A DNA stretch of 64,000 nucleotides from contig JAEEYO010000015.1 of assembly GCA_016288205.1 (NCBI GenBank), positions 1 through 64,000 on the forward strand, in the 5' to 3' direction. Below are positions 57,597 through 64,000 of the stretch, in pieces. The position numbers and the translations under genes were made by a program. The notes under the pieces were generated by a model, which saw nothing but the letters and a program-made list of their open reading frames with translations, did not search any database and was not told where the DNA came from. This DNA comes from Treponema sp. (GTDB taxonomy: Bacteria > Spirochaetota > Spirochaetia > Treponematales > Treponemataceae). How positions within the stretch are numbered: the stretch's first letter is position 1; each line of letters begins with the position of its first letter.

Positions 57597-59249
57597 CTAG
57601 AACTGGGAGAGTGCGTTTGCGATGCTGTAGGCCTTGTCACCGAATTTTTCAATCTGACGCACGAGGTCAATGTACAGAAGCTCGGACTTTACGTTTGCTC
57701 CCTCTTCCAATCTGCGTCGGGCGACCTTCTTCAGGTTGTGGCGGAACACGTCAATCTGAGTCTCAATCTCACGCGCGATTACTAGTCCGTCCTTGTCCAG
57801 GTGCTTGTTGATGTTGGAGCTTACGAAATACATGCTCTGTCTTGCCAAATCCAGGTAGGGATCCAGACGGTCCATGTCCTCCTGACGGAATTCCATCTTT
57901 TTCTCTATGGACTTTTTCAGCAAGTTCGCCACGTTGTAGCAGTCGTCGGTCATCTCCTCAAGGTCATCCACAATCTGCTGCATGATTGAAAGGCTATCCC
58001 CCTGCTGTGCCGAAAGAGGAAGCCGCGAGCAGCTCAAAAGATAGCGAGTAAGTTTTTCCTTCATCTGGTCGGCGAAATCTTCCTGCTTCGTCAAATCCTC
58101 GAAATGCTCCTCAATGAAGGTCTCGTCGCGGTTCTTGAATCCGAGGGAAACTTTCTCGAACATTTTCGTAACAAGCACGGTCATATCCTGAATCTCTTTT
58201 TCCGCACGGATAATGTAGGCGGAGGCATTCTCGCGTCCACCGGTCTCGCTGAACTCAAGTATGTACTCATTGGGCATCGCGTTCGGATTATCCTTTATAA
58301 GCAGGGTCATAAGGGCCGAAATCTGTGCCGTAAACGGAAGACACAGAAGCGATGTGATTGTCTTGAGCACGGTATGAAGGGCAGCGATGTGGTAAGTGAT
58401 GTTGGTCTCAGGAGTTCCAGGAACAATCCAGTCAATCAGCTCCAGGAAAGGATTGAAGAACACACAGGCAAGGAAAACCGTGGCGGCGTTAAAAAGCACG
58501 TGAACAAGTGCAGTCCTTTTGGCATCGGCGCTCAAATGCATGGAGGCCATAACAGCGTCAATGCAGGAACCGAGGTTGCTTCCGATGACCAGCGCAGCGG
58601 CAAAGCTCCAAGGGATGAGCCTGTTGTACGCCATTGTGATTACGATTGCGCTCTCAGCCGAAGACGAGTGAATCAGGGCGGTGATAATAACGCCGACGAC
58701 CACACCGATTGCCACGCTCAAAGCTCCGAAATCAGCAAAGTGACCGAGGAAATTCAAGGCTCCCTTCTCAGGATTTATCGTAGCGGAAAGCCAGTCCAGA
58801 CCGATGAACAGGAGTCCGAATCCCATGACGGCCTCACCGAGGGACTGTTTTTTGATTTTCTTGAAGCTGGTCAAAAAGTAGCCGAATCCGAAGATTGGAA
58901 TGGCAAAAGCAGAAATCTTGAAGTTAAATCCGAAAAAGACGACGAGCCATGCGGTAATCGTCGTACCGATGTTCGCACCGAGCGTGACACCGACGGATTG
59001 TTGGACAGTCATAAGGCCGGCATTGACGAAACTCACTTCCATGGCCGTGGTCGCACCAGAAGATTGTATGATAAAGGTGAGTATAAGTCCTGTTAAAAAT
59101 GCCAGCACCCGGTTTCCGGTCATCCATCCCAATGCGGTCTGCAATTTCGATCCGGCACTCTTCTGAATACCGTCGCTCAGCATTTTCATGCCGTAAAGCA
59201 GAAACGCAAGACTTCCAAGAAGCTGTAGTACTGTAGATACAAGGTTCAT
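57597..59249 (-). CDS. Na/Pi cotransporter family protein
   Basis: LLYGMKMLSDGIQ..., FIIQSSGATTAMEVSFVNAG, LIHSSSAESAIVITMA; PhoU-like C-terminus. Confidence 0.88.
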   Translation of the reverse strand: MNLVSTVLQLLGSLAFLLYGMKMLSDGIQKSAGSKLQTALGWMTGNRVLAFLTGLILTFIIQSSGATTAMEVSFVNAGLMTVQQSVGVTLGANIGTTITAWLVVFFGFNFKISAFAIPIFGFGYFLTSFKKIKKQSLGEAVMGFGLLFIGLDWLSATINPEKGALNFLGHFADFGALSVAIGVVVGVIITALIHSSSAESAIVITMAYNRLIPWSFAAALVIGSNLGSCIDAVMASMHLSADAKRTALVHVLFNAATVFLACVFFNPFLELIDWIVPGTPETNITYHIAALHTVLKTITSLLCLPFTAQISALMTLLIKDNPNAMPNEYILEFSETGGRENASAYIIRAEKEIQDMTVLVTKMFEKVSLGFKNRDETFIEEHFEDLTKQEDFADQMKEKLTRYLLSCSRLPLSAQQGDSLSIMQQIVDDLEEMTDDCYNVANLLKKSIEKKMEFRQEDMDRLDPYLDLARQSMYFVSSNINKHLDKDGLVIAREIETQIDVFRHNLKKVARRRLEEGANVKSELLYIDLVRQIEKFGDKAYSIANALSQF

Positions 59250-59255
59250 ACAAAA

Positions 59256-59284
59256 AGCATACAGTAAATTGACTTTTATTTCAA
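59256..59284 (-). promoter_or_regulatory. Na/Pi cotransporter promoter (predicted +1 = A of ATG)
   Basis: TTGAAA-N17-TATGCT-TTTTGT-ATG on the minus strand. Confidence 0.55.
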
Positions 59285-59388
59285 TAGGTCCACTTCACAA
59301 AGCAAATGTTTTGTGGTATAATGGTTTTAATTAATAAAGAACGAAGGCAAGGAGTTTGTGGCGCTTTCGGATCTTGAAGGAGTACCAG

Positions 59389-60162
59389 ATGAAATCTTAC
59401 TTTGATTTGAAGGGGCAGGTTGCCGTAGTAACCGGATGTTCCACAGGACTTGGAGTGCAGATGGCAAAGGCACTTGCCAATCAGGGAGCGTCAATTGTGG
59501 CCATAGCGCGCAGGCAGGAACTGATTGATGCCGTCGCAAAGGAAATCAAGGAGAGCTACGGCGTGGAGACAATGGCGGTCCGCTGTGACATCACCGACAC
59601 CGCCGCCGTGGACAATGCAATAAAGGCAATCATGGACAAATTCGGCAGAATCGACATCCTGATCAACAACGCGGGAACAGGAGCAGTCGCACCGGCCGAG
59701 GACATCACCGACGACCAGTTCTATAATGAAATCAACATTGACCTTTACGGAACATTCCGCATGGCACGCGCAGTCGCAAAACAGGCGATGATTCCGGCAA
59801 AATACGGACGCATCATCAACATAGCCTCCATGTACGGACTCGTGGGAAACAAAGTGGCACCTTGCTCACCCTACCACGCGGCAAAAGGAGGAGTCGTGAA
59901 CCTGACGAGGGGACTCGCGGCTGAATGGGGAAAATACAACATCACCGTAAACACAATCTGCCCGGGATATTTCTACTCACCGCTCACAAAGGAGACCCTG
60001 GACTCTGACTTCTTCCAGCAGAACGCCCAGACCATGATTCCACTGAGCAGATACGGAAACGAGGGCGAGCTTGACACCGCGGCCATCTTCCTCGCATCCC
60101 CTGCCTCATCCTATGTGACAGGAGTCGCGCTACCGGTTGACGGCGGCTACACCTCAATGTAA
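59389..60162 (+). CDS. SDR-family oxidoreductase (gluconate 5-dehydrogenase-like)
   Basis: AVVTGCSTGLGVQMAKALANQG, NNAGTG, YHAAKGG. Confidence 0.88.
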   Translation: MKSYFDLKGQVAVVTGCSTGLGVQMAKALANQGASIVAIARRQELIDAVAKEIKESYGVETMAVRCDITDTAAVDNAIKAIMDKFGRIDILINNAGTGAVAPAEDITDDQFYNEINIDLYGTFRMARAVAKQAMIPAKYGRIINIASMYGLVGNKVAPCSPYHAAKGGVVNLTRGLAAEWGKYNITVNTICPGYFYSPLTKETLDSDFFQQNAQTMIPLSRYGNEGELDTAAIFLASPASSYVTGVALPVDGGYTSM

Positions 60163-60214
60163 TTAAATTACACTTGAGACTATAAATATCCTAATCTATT
60201 TGGGAAATACAACC

Positions 60215-60267
60215 GAAAAAAAAGAGCAGGCTTTAAAAACCACTTGCAATGCCTTTTAAAACCTGCC
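60215..60267 (-). terminator. intrinsic terminator for the ybaK-like gene
   Basis: Minus-strand GCAGG...CCTGC hairpin then TCTTTTTTTT. Confidence 0.65.
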
Positions 60268-60278
60268 ACACTGTTTTG

Positions 60279-60316
60279 TCCCCTGTGCAAGTTGCAGTCG
60301 CAGGGGATTTTTTTTT
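60279..60316 (+). terminator. intrinsic terminator for the SDR gene
   Basis: TCCCCTG...CAGGGGA then T-tract. Confidence 0.8.
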
Positions 60317-60332
60317 GCCCAAATTTTACCGA

Positions 60333-60818
60333 TCACTCAAGGATCAAATCCGCAGTCTGAGCCTCGGTGACATTTATCAGGTCCTGGGGTGAAAGAATCA
60401 GCTGCTGCCCCCTGACCCCCGCACTGACGCAGATTTTCTCATGCAAAAGCACGGACTCATCTATAAATGTCCTGTATTTTCTTTTCATTCCCACGGGAGA
60501 GCATCCACCGCGGACATATCCGGTAAGAGAAAGAAGCTCATCCTGCTTTACCGGACTCACCTCTTTCGCACCGCAGACCTGCCTTGCCTTTTTCAGATTG
60601 ATTTCATGCCCCGCACTCTGGCAGAAGACCACAATCTCACGGCTTTCAGTACGCATCACGATTGTCTTGAAAACGGTCTCCGGGTCAACTCCAAGCTTTT
60701 CGGCAGTCTTACCGGCGGCACCATGCTCAAGCTCATGCTCACCGTCATCGTCATACTCGCGGCACTCATAGACAATCTTCGCACCGTCCAGAATCCGCAT
60801 GGCATTGGTCTTTTTCAT
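60333..60818 (-). CDS. ybaK: Cys-tRNA(Pro) deacylase YbaK/ProX family
   Basis: VFKTIVMRTESREIVVFCQSAGHEINLKKARQVCGAKEVSPVKQDELLSLTGYVRGGCSPVGMK. Confidence 0.9.
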   Translation of the reverse strand: MKKTNAMRILDGAKIVYECREYDDDGEHELEHGAAGKTAEKLGVDPETVFKTIVMRTESREIVVFCQSAGHEINLKKARQVCGAKEVSPVKQDELLSLTGYVRGGCSPVGMKRKYRTFIDESVLLHEKICVSAGVRGQQLILSPQDLINVTEAQTADLILE

Positions 60819-60824
60819 ACGGAC

Positions 60825-61745
60825 TTAATTTTTCGCGATTGGAGCGGATGAGTTCACGATGTAAGTTCCGGCGTTCGCAAACAGTTCGATGGAGTCAACC
60901 TGCTTTTTCCAGTACTCAGCCTCATCCTTGTTCAGATAGGGACCCACGCGCACACGGTAATAAAGGGTTCCGCTCGCGTCATAAGTGAAAACCTCGCACT
61001 GAATCTTGTTCTCGTCAAGGAGGGCACGTGCCTCGTCAGCCTTTTTCTTGCTTGAGTAGGACGCTGCCTGAACCCAGAATCTGTCGGGGAGAGTCTGGCT
61101 TGAGTCCTGAGCCTTGGGAGTGCTTGAGGATGCTTTTGTTGCAGTTGATTTTTTTGTCGTATCAGCTTTGGCCACCGTTGTCTTTGCGGGAGCCTTTTTC
61201 TGTGTGCTTTCGTCCAGTGTCTTTGCTACGTTTGCCTTCTGTGACTGATGAGCCGCCTCAGTGTTTTTCATGGCAGTCTCAGCGGCCTTGTTCTGTGCAG
61301 TGACGTTTGATGTGGCGGAGGAAGTTGTCTCGCTCAGATTGAAAGTCGTGGTCGCGGGTTTTGAGCTCACGGAAGAAGAATCTGCCACGGATTTGGACGT
61401 ATCTGTTTCCGGAACGACCGCAGTAGTCACTCCCTCAGCCGGATGGTCAAGGGCGGAGTCAAGAGATGGAGCTGCGGCAAGCTCGGAATCGTTTTTCTCG
61501 AATGAAGCGCCGTCACTTGCGGAAGTCTCCACGCGCGGATTGAGTCCCGTAGAAATTACAGGCTCGCTGCTTGTGGCGGAGGAAGGTTCCTCGTAAGGTG
61601 CGACCCAGACGGCGGAACTGTCCTTTGCCAACGATGATTTATTTTTCTTGGAAGTGGCACCGCTCACGACGAAAGCTGTACCGAAAACGAAGCAGAGGAA
61701 AATGCCTGCCGAAACCAGAATCCATAATGTTCTTTTATGTTCCAT
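60825..61745 (-). CDS. SPOR-domain membrane protein
   Basis: N-terminal TM, Ser/Thr-rich linker, FWVQAASYSSKKKADEARALLDENKIQCEVFTYDASGTLYYRVRVGPY. Confidence 0.85.
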   Translation of the reverse strand: MEHKRTLWILVSAGIFLCFVFGTAFVVSGATSKKNKSSLAKDSSAVWVAPYEEPSSATSSEPVISTGLNPRVETSASDGASFEKNDSELAAAPSLDSALDHPAEGVTTAVVPETDTSKSVADSSSVSSKPATTTFNLSETTSSATSNVTAQNKAAETAMKNTEAAHQSQKANVAKTLDESTQKKAPAKTTVAKADTTKKSTATKASSSTPKAQDSSQTLPDRFWVQAASYSSKKKADEARALLDENKIQCEVFTYDASGTLYYRVRVGPYLNKDEAEYWKKQVDSIELFANAGTYIVNSSAPIAKN

Positions 61746-61749
61746 ACTT

Positions 61750-62355
61750 TTATCCCCAACCGGCCTTTTTTAAAATTTGCCCAATCTTTTTTTCAAGACC
61801 TTGCCTTGAGCCGATATTCCATACTCTTACAATATCGGCATCCGCGTCCTTATATTTAGCAAAAAGATTTTTCTGGGCACGGAAGCGGTCAAGAATCTGC
61901 CGGGGTCTCATGCCATCCCTTTTTTTAGCACGGAAAAAGCGGATTATGCGGGGGGAATCCACGAAAATCACCATGTCCACAGATTTTATGACGGGAAGCT
62001 TGTAAAGCAGGGTCGCGTTCAGGACCACGTCACGCCCCTTATTAATAGAAAGAAAATCATCGATTTTTCTCTGGATCGCGGGATAGACAATCTCCTCCTG
62101 CTTTTTTATCAGGGCCGGGTCGGAGAAGACGATGGAGCCCAGGTTCCTCCTGTTGATTTTTCCGTCGCTACCCAAAAGCTCCACTCCCCTTTCCGAAGCA
62201 AGTGTCCCGAATGTCCCGAGGATTTTTTCAGCGCACTCATCCACGGCCTCATGTCCGAGCAGGTCAGCATCGGAGGAGACGAATCCCTTTTCCTCAAGAA
62301 TCCGTGACGCAAGATTTTTTCCCGCCGCCATCGGACCCGTAACACAGAGAATCAA
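61750..62355 (-). CDS. coaE: dephospho-CoA kinase
   Basis: ILCVTGPMAAGKNLASRIL...FVSSDADLLGHEAVDE. Confidence 0.88.
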   Translation of the reverse strand: MILCVTGPMAAGKNLASRILEEKGFVSSDADLLGHEAVDECAEKILGTFGTLASERGVELLGSDGKINRRNLGSIVFSDPALIKKQEEIVYPAIQRKIDDFLSINKGRDVVLNATLLYKLPVIKSVDMVIFVDSPRIIRFFRAKKRDGMRPRQILDRFRAQKNLFAKYKDADADIVRVWNIGSRQGLEKKIGQILKKAGWG

Positions 62356-64000
62356 TGGAAGGCTCCCCAGTTGCTTCCGCTCTCAATGCTCACACGCAGA
62401 GGCACCCTAAGCTTAATGACGTTCTCCATCTTGTCGCGGATAAGGGCTGTCGCTTTCTCAGGAAGTCCGTCAGTGTCATCGCACTCGAAAATCAACTCGT
62501 CATGCACCTGGAGCAGCATTCTCAGGTGTCCGTTCAGGTCAGAATCAGCTTCAATGGCAGACTGGACCTCGACCATCGCACGCTTTACAATGTCCGCCGC
62601 GCTTCCCTGAATGGGTGTGTTCACCGCAATCCTTTCCGCCGCATTTTGTTCTATTTTATTCTTGCTGTTGATTCCACGGATAAACCTCCGCCGTCCCGAG
62701 ATGGTCTCCACGAATCCGTTCTGTCTCGCCGAGTCCACGGTGGAGTTCAGGAACTTCTTCACGTCCGAATATGTAGTGAAATACTGGTCAATGAAATTCT
62801 TGGCCTCCGTCCTGCTGATTCCCAAATCAGACGCAAGCCTGAAAGCGGACATTCCGTACATCACGCCGAAGTTCACGGTCTTGGCAAAACGCCGCATCTC
62901 CGCTGTGACATCCTCCGGCTTGATTCCGTAAATGAGCGACGCGGTGGATTTATGCACGTCCACACCCTGAGTGAATGCCGAGCAGAGATTCGGATCCCCC
63001 GAAAGATGAGCCAGGATCACAAGCTCAATCTGGGCATAGTCGGCTGAAATCAAAACTGTGCCGGGAACTGCCGTAAAAGCGCTCCTGATTTTTCGTCCAG
63101 CGTCATCACGCACGGGAATGTTCTGCAGGTTCGGATCCCTTGACGAGAGACGGCCGGTAGCGGTTCCAGTCTGCAAAAATGATGTGTGCACGCGTCCGTT
63201 TGAGTCAGCAAGAGCCGGGAGAGTCTCCACATAGGTGCTCTGGAGTTTCGTCGCCCCACGGTACTCAAGGATTGCGGATGGCATGGGGTCGGTCGTCCTC
63301 TGCACAAGCTCCTCAAGAACCTCGTTGTCGGTGCTGTATCCTGTCTTGGTCTTTTTTCCCGGAACCAGTCCACGCTCCTCGAAAAGGACGGTCTGAAGCT
63401 GCTTGGTGCTCGCAATGTTGAACTCATGTCCCGCAAGCGAATAGATTTCCTGCTCCTTGGTTTTTATCTGCTCCGAAAGCTCCACGCTGTAGTCCGCGAG
63501 AGATTTTTTGTCAAGGTGGATTCCGCGCGTCTCCATCTCGGAAAGAATCGGGAGCACTTTCATCTCAAGTCCGAAATAAAGCTCCTCAAGATTTTTCTCC
63601 TTCAGCTTCGCCTCATATTTTTTCCAGAGCTGCAGGGTAAAATCAGCGTCCTCCGCCGCATAGGGATAAGCCGCATCCAGCTCCACATCCGCGAATGTAT
63701 GTCCCTTTGGTACCACGTCGTTGAACTCAATGCCCTTAAGTCCAAGCACGGTCTCCCCCAGGTACTCAAGTCCGTAAGGTGATTTTCCGAGCGCGTCAGG
63801 ATTCAAAAGCCATGCGGCAACCATGGTGTCCACAAGGCGGCACGAAAGTCTCTTCGTATAACCCGCGGTATAAAGAACGTGCAGGTCAAACTTCGCATTG
63901 TGCATTGCCACAGTGACATCAGGACATTCAAAAATCCGTGCGAGCTGGGAAAGGCTCTCTTTTTTGTCAATCACGTCTATGGCGAACATTCCACCGGGAA
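62352..64000 (-). CDS. polA: DNA polymerase I (N-terminal part lies beyond window end)
   Basis: PolA motifs SADYAQIELVILAHLSGDPNLC, RRFAKTVNFGVMYGMSAFRLA, QVHDELIFEC; 3'-5' exonuclease-like region upstream. Confidence 0.95.
   Translation of the reverse strand, partial: PGGMFAIDVIDKKESLSQLARIFECPDVTVAMHNAKFDLHVLYTAGYTKRLSCRLVDTMVAAWLLNPDALGKSPYGLEYLGETVLGLKGIEFNDVVPKGHTFADVELDAAYPYAAEDADFTLQLWKKYEAKLKEKNLEELYFGLEMKVLPILSEMETRGIHLDKKSLADYSVELSEQIKTKEQEIYSLAGHEFNIASTKQLQTVLFEERGLVPGKKTKTGYSTDNEVLEELVQRTTDPMPSAILEYRGATKLQSTYVETLPALADSNGRVHTSFLQTGTATGRLSSRDPNLQNIPVRDDAGRKIRSAFTAVPGTVLISADYAQIELVILAHLSGDPNLCSAFTQGVDVHKSTASLIYGIKPEDVTAEMRRFAKTVNFGVMYGMSAFRLASDLGISRTEAKNFIDQYFTTYSDVKKFLNSTVDSARQNGFVETISGRRRFIRGINSKNKIEQNAAERIAVNTPIQGSAADIVKRAMVEVQSAIEADSDLNGHLRMLLQVHDELIFECDDTDGLPEKATALIRDKMENVIKLRVPLRVSIESGSNWGAFH

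Noticed and set aside
58104-59096. 330-aa plus-strand ORF inside the Na/Pi cotransporter gene
   Set aside because: Antisense ORF of a GC-biased membrane protein gene; no support.
60177-60320. Candidate small RNA between the SDR and ybaK-like genes
   Set aside because: The two hairpins are explained as convergent intrinsic terminators, one per strand; no convincing promoter.

Overview
This 64 kb window looks chromosomal and Treponema-like (inferred from gene content and the short AlaRS, not from a search). The left edge holds the first ~25 nt of a minus-strand 16S rRNA gene with its leader and promoter. One tRNA (Asn-GTT) is present. About 50 protein genes are supported: housekeeping (alaS, nusB, aroC, lepB, ftsI-like, pepF, mnmG, hisF/hisH, coaE, polA), an amino-acid/opine-type oxidase cluster with an atypical PII protein, cell-envelope enzymes, an MNT-HEPN pair, an RtcB-PrfH rRNA-repair pair, a GH5 cellulase, an ABC transporter and several uncharacterised exported or membrane proteins. 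No CRISPR array, transposase or prophage was seen. The strongest observations are: (1) RtcB-PrfH preceded by a consensus promoter whose predicted +1 is the ATG of a 6-codon mini-ORF, followed by a strong-SD 19-codon ORF and a hairpin near the rtcB SD; (2) at least nine other genes whose -35/17 bp/-10 promoters predict leaderless or nearly leaderless mRNAs; (3) a 147-bp tandem repeat after tRNA-Asn in which each full unit ends with a copy of the tRNA 3' end and carries a covarying terminator hairpin, analogous in layout to the E. coli tyrT/rtT repeats; (4) an MNT-HEPN cassette bracketed by a perfect 15-bp direct repeat; (5) a heptad GTGGAAA/GTTGAAA repeat at gene 3' ends; (6) a three-gene membrane/soluble cassette of unknown function. 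All functional statements come from motif recognition by eye; no database search was run.
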